Shown here: piece by piece, positions 21,889 to 31,647 of the stretch
Layout: each line of letters opens with the position of its first letter
Position numbering within the stretch: the first letter of the stretch is position 1
Source of the DNA: Strigamia acuminata
Lineage: Eukaryota; Arthropoda; Chilopoda; Geophilomorpha; Linotaeniidae
Direction of reading: 5' to 3'
Assembly (NCBI GenBank): GCA_949358305.1
Contig: OX442314.1
Coordinates: 7,681,060 to 7,745,059 of the forward strand
DNA: 64,000 bases
Translations under genes and position numbers: made by a program
Notes under the pieces: model-generated
Told to the model about the DNA's origin: nothing
Databases searched by the model: none
Seen by the model: the letters and a program-made list of their open reading frames with translations, nothing else

Positions 21889-22747
21889 TGTAGGACACTC
21901 GCCAAAATATTCATAAACGCAGTGGAAATAATAAAATACCCGATATATGAATGTCCTATCCAATAAATCGTCAAACGTCGGGCGGCGCGTCGTTAGGCTT
22001 TCCGGCGATGCGTATGCTCGGCGTCGTTTGCGTTGTGGAAACGTTCGCTCCTCGGGACGTGTATTCAACGTGAAATACAACGAAAATAAATATAAAGTTT
22101 TGTAAAATAAATGTACTCACATGTGATAATGTTATATTATCACATATTAACCAATGTGAAACCAATGTCTGGGTTTCACAATCCAAGCTGTGTTCAAATG
22201 TAGTTGAATCTTAAATGTAATGTCCAAAACTGTTAGTTTTCCATGTCTAGAAAATAGGTGAAGTTGGTCCAATCTGGGCCTATTTTCATGAATGTATAAT
22301 GAGGTGTCTGGCAGAAGAAAAACACACGTACACGGTTGAAAACTAAAACAGAATGAATGACTTTTATTCTGGTGACGTCATTGAATTTACACACAGTACA
22401 AATCTTATGACAAAACGAAAAAGGTAATAAATAAAGATACAATCTCTCACCACGATGATGTCATTGCTTTGACATCATCACCACAGACTAACACGTTACG
22501 AGAACGTTAACACATTGCGTGTGGCGCCCTCGTACCGCATACAAGCAACAACACTATAACATTTTACATCAAATAAGCCGAAATTCATCCAGTTTATACA
22601 ATAAACTATCAGCATATATCAAACCATTTACTGATACAAATATGCTTTCACAATTTCGACTTAAGACTCTAAATTCTCGTATCGAAACAATGTTATACAA
22701 TTCAATTATCAGATTTTAACGTCTAACAATTATCTCTTTATGTAACA
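21889..22747 (-). repeat. 5' LTR of copia B (859 bp)
   Basis: Same length as, and by reading identical to, 16498-17356. Confidence 0.96.
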
Positions 22748-22748
22748 A

Positions 22749-25700
22749 TTACCCTATCTGGTCCTTCAGCGCGATAGCGGGCAACTTCCCTCCGCGGGGA
22801 CGTAGGATTGGGAGATTAACGGCTGGCGGTGGCGGAGGAAGGCCATCGGGCAGCGACGTGGTCAGATTCGTCGGATTCTCCGATTCGTTAATGAAGAATT
22901 GAGCGTGGCCGGGAGGTCCGTCCGTGCTGCTTCTTCTTTCATGTACCCAGATTTGGGTCGAAGCGGGGAAGCGGCCGGGACATCGACGCATCCGATGCGA
23001 TTCCGGCGGTGTGAGGGGCTCTCGGTGAGCCCGCTGGAGTCGTTGATGGAGGATCGGGTCGTTGGTCAACCTGATTTCCTTCGCCATCCATTGCAGGAAC
23101 GATTCACCTTGGCGGTGAGTGGCCAATAACGCTCGGCGCGTTGTCTCCGACATTTGTAAATTCGGATATTCTACTTCCAGTCGTAGATAGAGCTGGGTCG
23201 GCGCAGGTGCCGGTGTAGGCAGTGGCGGGGGAGACGGCGGTAGTGGAATCTCCAGTGGTGGAGTGTTCTCCTCTATGGACAGGGCGTCCATGCTCGTAGA
23301 AGGCGGCGAGGGCGATGGCAGCGGTGGAGTTCGAGGCCCCTTGCGCGATCGCTTCGGGACCAGCTTCGGTCGCTTACTCGTCCTTCGTTCCTTCGGGAAT
23401 ACCGGCTTCGGAGTCGGGATATAACTCCGGGAGGCAGGCTCGGGAGGAACCGTCTCGGCCACCACGATGGGGCGGACGGCCTCCTCTTTATCGGACGCCT
23501 CTTCGGCGACCTTTCGCAGCAACGTCGGGTGGACCCCTGGGTTTTTGTAGCGGAATGCCATCAAACGCATCTTCGCGAACTGGAAATTCGGGTTTTCCAT
23601 GGAGCGGGCCAACTCGAATCGGAGGTCGGCCGCGGCTGGCGTGAACTCGGCCCAAAGTTGGTAGAGGGCCCTGTTTAGAAAGACGCCCTCTCTGTCGATT
23701 ATGGTCCAGGCGGCCATCGACTGTCGGCCGTCCAGGAAGAGGGCGGGAGACAGGATTTCGGACATCACGCGTGTTACCTCGGCGTTTAAGCTGCTCCGGC
23801 TGATCGGCAGGGCACGGTTTGGATCTGCCGAAAAAGTGGCGGATAGTTTGCGCATTTGGGCTATCGCCCAATTGATGTGCTCCGTCTGAGCGGCGTCAGC
23901 CTGCGTCAAGGCCCGTTCGGCGGTAGCGGGGTGCTCGCATTCGGCCTGGTGGGCCTGTAGTTCCCCCAAGGTGGGATTCGCTGCCTCTCGTCGGTTTCGG
24001 GCATCCCGCTCTTTCTCTTCGTACCACATGGCGTCACGAGCCGGCCTCGGTGCCTGAGTTGGCGGAGGAACTGGCGGGGGAGCTAGTCCTGGTGGTTGGT
24101 GCGGGACGTATTCTAGGAACGCCTCGCCTGGTCGCATGTTTCCAGGGGGCGTCCATCTAGTTATGGCTGGTGGTGGGGCCTCGAGGAGAGGCGGCCAGCT
24201 TGGTTGGACCGGATGGAAGGTTGGTGTGGGTGGCGCGAGCGCGGTTTGGTCCGTAGAGGGCGTTGGCCGGTTCGCGGAGAATCCGCGAAAGGCGTTGGTG
24301 AGCACTTCGGCCAGTTCTCTTCGGGACATGGGCTGTTCCGTTTTTGGCCCTTCGTCCAAATCCATTTTTTCTTCAATGGTTTCGCACCATCCTTCGGGTC
24401 CCTTCTTCCGATTGGGGAACGACACGGCTGCGGGTTCGGCTCTGGGCGAGTCCGAACTACCGGCGGCGGTCGGTCTCTTCTCGGTGGCGGCGAGTTTCGC
24501 CAACAGGGTTTGCATCCTCTGCCTGCGGCGAGCTCTGCTCTTCCGGTTGCGCCTAGTGTTGGCGGTTTCGACGTACGAAGGGGTTACCGAGTTTCTTCGG
24601 ATTTTGTACGGGGGTTCCGCTTGGTCGAACATGGTCGACTCTTCGTCCGACGGCCGGACGGTACGCACTAGGAAGAGAGAGGGCGCGGCTGTGGTCGCCG
24701 CTTGTCTCTCCTGTTCGTCGACCTGGTCGCTCCACGAGTTGGAAGGTCCGGCCTCTGGATTTATTCGTAATTCGCGGGATGAGGCGGGTACTATTACGAC
24801 GGAGCGCAGGCCTCCCGACTGGGTGGCCGTTTGAATTCTTAAGTCGGAATTGTTCGAATGGCCGGGTTGCGTCCCGCTCGTCGACGGGCCGCTCTCCTCG
24901 GTGGAAAGGGCCTGCCTACTCGGAGCGGGGCCGCTGTTTGAGCTTGAGGCCTGTCTCTTCAGCCTCCTGACTCGTGTGCCGCTCTGAAGGATGCCGACTT
25001 GATGCAGCTGCCACATTTCGGCTTGAGTGGCGACGAAGCCAACGGGCGGCACCCACGGTGTTGCTTGGCGGTCTTCGCGGACTTCACGCAACCATTCTCT
25101 AATTTCTCCTGTCGAGAAACCATTCCGTTCCAAGGTTCGTGTCGCGGCACTGGTTGCCGTTCGCTCTAGGTGAGCGATTTCCTCGCGGACGATTCGTCTC
25201 CGCTCTTCTGGCGTTGCGGCGTTGCGCCACCGAAGGCCGGTGTATTCGTCTGCCTCGGTACCACCGTACCGAGCTCGAAGTAGCTCTGAAAAAATAGGGC
25301 TCGACGGATCGAAATCGGGATCGATCCGTGGCCCCACCCTTTCTCGCATTTGCCTGGGCAAACATTCGATCAGCGTCCTGGGTCGGTCAAAGAATTCTTC
25401 GATCGCTCGGGAGTAGCGTAATCTCAGGGCCCAGACATCGGTGTCTTCCTCTGGATAGGCTAGCCGGATAAATTCTGGCATCGCTAGCCGGAAGATGTTA
25501 CCCTTGGTGGGCACTGTAGACGGCAGGGCGTCCCATGATTGTAGCGGGTCGATCTGAAGCGTTAAATACATTTTAATTTCGATACCCTTTTTATAAATAT
25601 TTGGAATAAAAATTGTGAGATCGGCGGTGGCACCAAAATTTCTTTCGGTTGTGGCCGCTCCTCTCTGTCCTGATTATTCGCAGGTCCGCGGTGGTTGGCC

Positions 25701-26214
25701 GCTGGTGTAGCTCAGTCTTTCTCTTGCTACCTTTTTTTAGATTCAGGAGGTCCGCTCAAAACAACGTCGCGTAATATAAAAGAATCGGTTGTTTTTGTTT
25801 AAGCTTTTCTACTCGTATTTTAATTTATTACGAAGTTTCAACGTTACTTTAAGGTTTTAATTTTTTCTAAGTTTTAGCGACGCCATCTTGGCAAACAATT
25901 CCTTTGTCTGGGTTTGGAGATCGGAGATCTTCGAGCACGAAAAAGGTTTCCGCGCCCGAGCTCCGATTCTACCGAAAATCAACAAAATAAATACAAAAAG
26001 AATTCATCAGTCAAGTTATCACGCGCCACAATCCGACATGGTGTCGGATGTCGGCGGATTACATTTTCGATCTTACGGGAAGATCTCATGTTACCTGTGG
26101 TTGTTGCTCCGGCTCATCCCAATTTTCTTCCTCCGCCTCGATGACCAATCCTTCGCTCTCGTCTCTGGAGGACGAGGCGTCGGGGTCAATTCTCGGGTTG
26201 CGTCGATCGGCCAT
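22749..26214 (-). CDS. Family C third ORF, probably two exons; unknown function
   Basis: Main frame 22749-25571 (940 codons if read alone). Its start lies in AT-rich sequence and carries a CAG acceptor (ends 25554) in frame just inside. An upstream short frame beginning ATG at 26214 encodes an acidic peptide starting MADRRNPRIDPDASS and ends with donor CCACAG|GTAACA (exon end 26095). Both sites are phase 0, so joining 26214-26095 to 25553-22749 (intron 541 bp) keeps one frame. The protein has a helical Arg/Glu-rich N-terminal part, then long Pro/Ser/Arg-rich disordered stretches. I see no signal peptide, membrane segment, zinc motif or enzyme motif, so it is not a recognisable Env. It ends with TAA at the copia B insertion. 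GC content and codon use are higher than in neighbouring DNA. Exon 1 and splicing are inferred. Confidence 0.65.
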
Positions 26215-26615
26215 AAAGAAAAACTCAGATTGCTCAACTTGAAAGAAAGAGGTTTTTTCTACTTTCACGGTGAAAGAGAGAGAACGCGTGCTTTTGCTTT
26301 CAAGAAAACAAACGGAAGTGGAACCGACCGGCGCAGAGGATTATGGGTCACGGACGCGTCTCGTACGGTACGAGACTTGTCCGTGCGAGCGTGGAGCTAC
26401 GGGGCCGACGTATGCGATCGAGCCGTGCGCATGTTACGCTACGGGGTTTCGACCGATACGTCATGCAATCTCGCTTTTCGATATTGACGGTGATAACTGA
26501 CGACGAAGTTCGGACTTAGCCGAATTTTATGTCTCGACATGCGTTGCAGCTCTCGTAAGTGAATTTCTTCAATTTTACGACGCCGCAATCATATGTTTTG
26601 ACCGTTTTCTTTCTT
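26215..26615 (-). other. Family C spacer between pol and third ORF
   Basis: Contains, on the element's strand, a pyrimidine-rich acceptor-like CCTCTTTCTTTCAAG near 26246 upstream of the putative first exon of the third ORF. Open frames on the opposite strand look incidental. Confidence 0.45.
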
Positions 26616-29600
26616 TTAGTTTCTCCCGGTGATTTTTCCGTCTTGGATGAACGGATTCTTCGATTTTCGCGGTCGAAGGTTGCGTTTTTGCTCGCGAGTG
26701 GTATCGGCTCCCACTTGGTCGCTCATCTCCGATGTTGCGGTATTGTTTACTTCTTCTAATTTTGTTTTTTCTTTTTCAGAAGTATTTTCTTCTGCTTCCT
26801 CCCTCTCCGAGACTGTTTGCTCCGCTTGATCGGGAGCATCTGCGGGTTGGGATTCGGCGTCGAAAAATTCGTCATCTTCGTCTGCTCCTTCGCCAATTTC
26901 GTTGTTATTTTGGAATGTGTCGACCACTGTGCCACCTTGGCCGCTGTGCGTCTGACCTTCCAGCCATATTTCTTGGCGAAATTCTGGTAGATATGGTTTT
27001 AATTCCCGGCCGTTGATCGATTGGAAATTTTTATTATCTGTTAATCTGCGCAATTGGTAGGCGTTGCCGCCGTGTTCTGCCACAATTACATAGGGTCCGT
27101 CCCTTTTGTCGGCCAGACCCGCGGCAATGCCCCTCGCAGCATTCGATAATATGTGTGTTTCCTTCCACACCAGGTCGTTGACCTTGAAATTCGTGAATTC
27201 CAATTCTCCTTCTTTTTCTGCGACTCTTTCCCGTAGGTCAAAGATGTGAGTCATTAGGTGCTGATATGTGTCGGAAATCGTCTGTTCCAAACGACATACG
27301 TACTCGTGTGGGTTAGCGGGGTCCAGTACATTCACTGCCTCCGCAACTCGCGGGTCCCACGGCATTCTTAGTTCGCGGGCGAAATTAAGAAACGCGGGTG
27401 AGAAGTCGCGTGTTCGTGAAACGGTGGAGCGAATGCTGAAAGCTATCTCACGTAGATACTCATCCCACCGATTGTGTACGTCGGTGAACACCGTCAAAGC
27501 GTATTTCACGTCTTTGTTTAGCCTTTCTACGGGGTTCGTTTGAGGATTATAAGTGGAGGTGTTTGAAATCTCCATCTTAAATTTCTTGCAGAACTCCTTG
27601 TATATTTTGGACCTGAATTGGGGCCCGTTGTCGGAAATGAGCTTCCGGGGGAACCCAAATCGCAGCGCCACGTCGTAAAGACACTCGGCGATATTTTCCG
27701 CCGAGGGCTTCGCGAGGGCGTACAACTCGGGCCAACGGGTCGCTACGTCCATAATTACAAGTATATACATGTTGCGGTTGCTTGTTGTGGGCTTGGGGCC
27801 CATCAAGTCAACACTCCAACAGTCAAAGGGAGCATAGGGGCCGAGAGACATTGTGTTTCTGGCCACCTTGTCGCGAGGTCGACATGCTTGGCACCGGGAG
27901 CAGTGACGAATAAATTTCGTTATTTTCTGGCGGGCTCCGGGCCAAAAAAATATCTGCTTCACGCGGTACAACGTTCTTGCTATGCCGGCGTGGCTAGCGA
28001 GTGGGTGCCCGTGCATCAGCCACAGCAATCGGGTGTGTAGCGAGACAGGCACCACCACTTTTATCGCGTTTCCCGCTCCGCTAAGGTCGTCCTGAAACGT
28101 CGGGTGGTATTTGAGTAGCAACCCGTCGTCTATCAGGTAGCTGGTGGCTTCCTTGGCAAATTGCTTTCTGCGATGAGGACTCGTCATGTCGACCGGATAT
28201 TCCCCCTTTTCTAGGAATCGAGTCATTATCTGACATTTGGCGTCGGTCGCCTGATGTTCGATGAACTCGAGTCTTGTTGGCGGCGCGTATTGCGTTTTCT
28301 TTTCTATTGCGGCCGTGAAGGCTCGCAGTAGAGTTTTTGGGGCCTCTGGGACGACCGGAGGTTTTGTTTCCGTGGTTGTGTCAGTTGTTCCAGCTGGTTG
28401 GTACGTCCGAGTCCAGAAACCACAGAAAGTTTTATCAGCGGGTTCCATCACGGGCAATTCGTTCGCTTTACGGAGGCGCCAAATCCGTCTGGGCGTCGGG
28501 CAATAAAGTAGACGCGAATCGTCTTCGCCGTCGTCGTCCGGACCATGGGGGTCGGACGCCGGGGCTCGCGATAAAGCGTCGGCTACCTGATTGAATTTTC
28601 CGGGGCGATATGTTATTGTTATGTCGCACGCCATGAGTTCGAGTTGCCATCTGGCGAGTCTGCCGGATGGTTCTTTTAACTTCATCAACCAACTTAATGC
28701 CTGATGATCGGTCTGCACCTCGAAATTCGTATACTCTAGGTAGTCACGAAATTTCCGAACAGCCCATATTACGGCTAAGCACTCCAGTTCTGTAGCCGTG
28801 TAGTTTTTCTCGGCTCCCTGTATTTTTCGACTTATGAACATACAGGGTACTTCTTGCTCTACTCCGTTATACGTGTGTTTTTGCAAGAGGGCTGCTCCCA
28901 AGCCAACTCGGCTGGCGTCGGTATGCAGTACGAACGGTCGGTTTAGATCGGGTAACGGCATTTTGTCGACGTCGGCCAACATTTGCTTTATGGCGCTGAA
29001 GGCGGCCTCGCATTCGGCCGTCCATGCGAAATCGCGGTCGGTTCGCAGGAGGTCCGTTACGGGCGCGGCTACTTCTGCCAAATTGGGGAGCAGTCTGCCG
29101 AAAAAATTAATCATCCCCATGAATCTCTGGACTCCCTTTATATCTTCGGGTGCCAGGAATCCGTTTATTGCTCGTACTTTTTCGGGATCAATGGCGATCC
29201 CTTCAACTCCGATTCGATAGCCTAGGAAGGCAAGTTCTTTTCTACAGAACTTGCTCTTTCCGGGGTGGACATGGAGTCCAGCTTTGGCTAAGCGGGAGAC
29301 CACTCGGTCTATGTGCTCTATGTGTTCCTCAAAAGTGTCTGACGCAATAATGATATCGTCGAGATAAGCCCATACGAAATCATGTAACATGTCTCCGAGG
29401 ACGCTTTCGATTAACTTTTGAAATGTGCTTGGTGCGTTCACTAGTCCGAATGGCATTACGTTGAACATTAATCGCCCTATCGGCGAGTAAAACGCTGTCT
29501 TTAGCTTATCTTCTGGTCGGAGTTCGACCTGCCAGTACCCTTTTGATAGGTCCATGGTGGTTACCCAATTAAATGGAGCCAGCTCTCGGAGAATCGCTTC

Positions 29601-30533
29601 GATGGAGGGCATCTGTATCGGGTCTATCACCGTTATCGCATTGAGCGGGCGGTAGTCGATACACAAGCGAGGCTCGGAGCCGGGTCGCATTACTAGGACG
29701 ATCCTCATCGCGTATTCGCCCAATGCTTCTGTGACGATGCCTTTATCGAGCATGTCCTGACACATCTGGGTCACTATGTCCCGTTTTTGGGGATTCATCC
29801 CCTTGTATGGCACGCGAATCGGTTTGTCCGTCGTCAGTACGATCTCGTGTACGGCTTCGGTCGTCCTTCCGGGCGTTTTGGTGAGGATCCTTTCGTGCTT
29901 GCGAAGCACTCGTTTTAATAACGATGCCTCGTTGACTTGTAGAGCGGCTTCCTCGACCAACGTGTCCACCATGTTACTTCTTTGTAATTCCAGAGCGAAG
30001 GCTACGAAATCGTAATCCTGTACGAATTTTCGCAGTCCTCTCTCGTATTCCTCCTTCTCTTGGGCCTCGTCCAGTAATTTTTGGGGTACTACTGGAATGG
30101 GCCTTTCACCTTCGGGGCTTATCCAATTCCACGATCTCGTTATCGGATTTGGCTGTATTTTTAGTTTAGCCATGATGTCGATTCCGAGGAGGAACACCTT
30201 GTCGTGGGATGGCAGCACCAAGAAGGGGTGGGATAGGTTCCCTCCCCTCCAATCGATGGTAATTTTTATTACGCCTCTTGGCTTTACATAGCCATTAGCC
30301 GTGAGTAATTCCACATTCTCATTCACTTTCATCATTTTGTCTTCGATGTCTAGGCTCTCGACCAGATCTTCGGATATGAAAGAACGATCCGCTCCGGAAT
30401 CCAGCAGTCCCAGTAACTTTTGGTTTTCAATCGTCACTGGCAACATGCAGAGCGTCTCGCAATGTGACTTCGAGACATTGCAGTGAAATACTCGCAATTC
30501 TTGCGGTACGACGTCTAGGTCAAACGGGAGTTC
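26616..30533 (-). CDS. Family C pol (main part, up to copia D insertion)
   Basis: Numbered from 30497 (a TTG, not a real start). Aspartic protease LLDSGADRSF (~31-40), RT with YLDDIIIAS (~379), RNase H LHTDASRVGLG (~525), integrase HHCC (HGHPLASHAG ~830), catalytic D-D-E (VDLMGPK ~899, SDNGPQF ~954, VERLNKD ~990), and an acidic then basic C-terminal tail. The frame stays open upstream to 30533, where copia D is inserted. It continues open on the other side of the insertion (36472 upward) to the slippery site at 36690. No other break is seen. Pol would be made by -1 frameshifting from gag in the uninterrupted element. Confidence 0.94.
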   Translation of the reverse strand, partial: ELPFDLDVVPQELRVFHCNVSKSHCETLCMLPVTIENQKLLGLLDSGADRSFISEDLVESLDIEDKMMKVNENVELLTANGYVKPRGVIKITIDWRGGNLSHPFLVLPSHDKVFLLGIDIMAKLKIQPNPITRSWNWISPEGERPIPVVPQKLLDEAQEKEEYERGLRKFVQDYDFVAFALELQRSNMVDTLVEEAALQVNEASLLKRVLRKHERILTKTPGRTTEAVHEIVLTTDKPIRVPYKGMNPQKRDIVTQMCQDMLDKGIVTEALGEYAMRIVLVMRPGSEPRLCIDYRPLNAITVIDPIQMPSIEAILRELAPFNWVTTMDLSKGYWQVELRPEDKLKTAFYSPIGRLMFNVMPFGLVNAPSTFQKLIESVLGDMLHDFVWAYLDDIIIASDTFEEHIEHIDRVVSRLAKAGLHVHPGKSKFCRKELAFLGYRIGVEGIAIDPEKVRAINGFLAPEDIKGVQRFMGMINFFGRLLPNLAEVAAPVTDLLRTDRDFAWTAECEAAFSAIKQMLADVDKMPLPDLNRPFVLHTDASRVGLGAALLQKHTYNGVEQEVPCMFISRKIQGAEKNYTATELECLAVIWAVRKFRDYLEYTNFEVQTDHQALSWLMKLKEPSGRLARWQLELMACDITITYRPGKFNQVADALSRAPASDPHGPDDDGEDDSRLLYCPTPRRIWRLRKANELPVMEPADKTFCGFWTRTYQPAGTTDTTTETKPPVVPEAPKTLLRAFTAAIEKKTQYAPPTRLEFIEHQATDAKCQIMTRFLEKGEYPVDMTSPHRRKQFAKEATSYLIDDGLLLKYHPTFQDDLSGAGNAIKVVVPVSLHTRLLWLMHGHPLASHAGIARTLYRVKQIFFWPGARQKITKFIRHCSRCQACRPRDKVARNTMSLGPYAPFDCWSVDLMGPKPTTSNRNMYILVIMDVATRWPELYALAKPSAENIAECLYDVALRFGFPRKLISDNGPQFRSKIYKEFCKKFKMEISNTSTYNPQTNPVERLNKDVKYALTVFTDVHNRWDEYLREIAFSIRSTVSRTRDFSPAFLNFARELRMPWDPRVAEAVNVLDPANPHEYVCRLEQTISDTYQHLMTHIFDLRERVAEKEGELEFTNFKVNDLVWKETHILSNAARGIAAGLADKRDGPYVIVAEHGGNAYQLRRLTDNKNFQSINGRELKPYLPEFRQEIWLEGQTHSGQGGTVVDTFQNNNEIGEGADEDDEFFDAESQPADAPDQAEQTVSEREEAEENTSEKEKTKLEEVNNTATSEMSDQVGADTTREQKRNLRPRKSKNPFIQDGKITGRN

Positions 30534-30853
30534 TGTTAAGATATAATGTATTTTGATAAGTAATCACTATTTACAACATGCGTGCATATATATCTTTGCG
30601 TATTATCATGTAACTAAGTGTTAGTGTATGTGTTTGGCCAACGCGAGTGATCGCAATGTTTGTTTACATACAGTGTCTGTATGCTGCCTACAGGTGGCGC
30701 CTTTTTGCATTGAGGTCATGTGACCAATCAATAAAGATCACTTGATGTTTTGGTTCTCACCTGTTAACATGATGTCTCTTTCTTTCACCTGATGTGTTTT
30801 TCCAATCCACTACATTTGTCACTATTTGCAGAAGTTTGCAACACTATTTAACA
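30534..30853 (+). repeat. 5' LTR of copia D (320 bp)
   Basis: TGTTAAGATAT ... CTATTTAACA; contains AATAAA near 30730. Identical to 36147-36466. Confidence 0.97.
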
Positions 30854-30865
30854 AGGTTATGGGCC
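30854..30865 (+). other. Primer binding site of copia D: internal initiator tRNA-Met
   Basis: AGGTTATGGGCC is complementary to the anticodon-arm region (GGCCCATAACC) of initiator tRNA-Met. This half-tRNA priming is established for Drosophila copia; the assignment here is by sequence match. Confidence 0.8.
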
Positions 30866-31647
30866 ACAAACAACGTGGGAAAAACAGGCAGAGTGAAGAG
30901 AAACATTTCAAGTCAACCACAGGTGAAAAAGTGGGCGTTTCTCCTCAAAATCCAAGATGGCGGCGCCCATGAGGAAAGTCAGCAACCTGTGTTCCAGCCA
31001 AGAATCTACGGTTTCACGAGCGATTATTGGCCATCAAGCGATGCAGGAACACTAAACGGGTTCGAACATTATAGAACATTTATTTAATACGTTTATTTTG
31101 GCCATTTTCGGACGATTTCCCCGAATATCGCGAGGCGCGATACGTAACGTCGACGTGGCGTTAATTTTCGCCGAGAAAACAACTCGACGACAAATACGCA
31201 AGGACGACGACGCTCGACAACCACACGGGAAGTGTGAACGAGCAATAAACGAACGGGAATTGCCAGAAACGAGAAAATTCTCGAAGGAACTGAATTTTTC
31301 GAGGCGAAAAAGACAGAAAAACGAGGGAAAATCAACAATACGACGATTTTTCTCAACCACACGTGAAGTGTGATTCCAGGCTGTCGATACAGAACAAGCA
31401 TTTAATCTACAGCAGGAAGACAACACATATGAACTATTTATTTCGTTTATTTCGTTTTATTTTCGAATATATTGTTGAATACCATTATTAGCTTAGTGTT
31501 GTTACTAGGATACACTAACATAGTATTAAGAGCGAACTAACATCGCAACACTGCACCCAGTTGCGATTACCAGTATTTCAAAGTGTTTTTGAGCGAATTT
31601 GTGCGTGTTTTTGCTGTGTTTCTGGTGTGTTGGACACTAAATCCACA

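Larger units (their letters stand above)
16498..22747 (-). mobile_element. Ty1/copia element B, complete
   Basis: 6250 bp with two 859-bp LTRs (16498-17356 and 21889-22747) that I find identical. The target duplication ATTAC is at 16493-16497 and 22748-22752. One long ORF encodes the whole polyprotein. The insertion is in family C exactly at the third-ORF stop codon; because the 5-bp duplication includes the TAA, the host ORF still ends normally. Confidence 0.97.

Noticed and set aside
24136-24834. Plus-strand frame of 232 codons opposite the family C third ORF
   Set aside because: Shadow of a GC-rich, stop-poor coding region on the other strand.
22749-25571. Env-like glycoprotein for the third ORF of family C
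   Set aside because: No signal peptide, fusion peptide, Cys pattern or membrane anchor can be seen.
25888-26487. Plus-strand open frame of 199 codons between family C pol and third ORF
   Set aside because: Antisense to the element, starts at a non-ATG codon, no family features; the same region is better explained by an exon on the minus strand.
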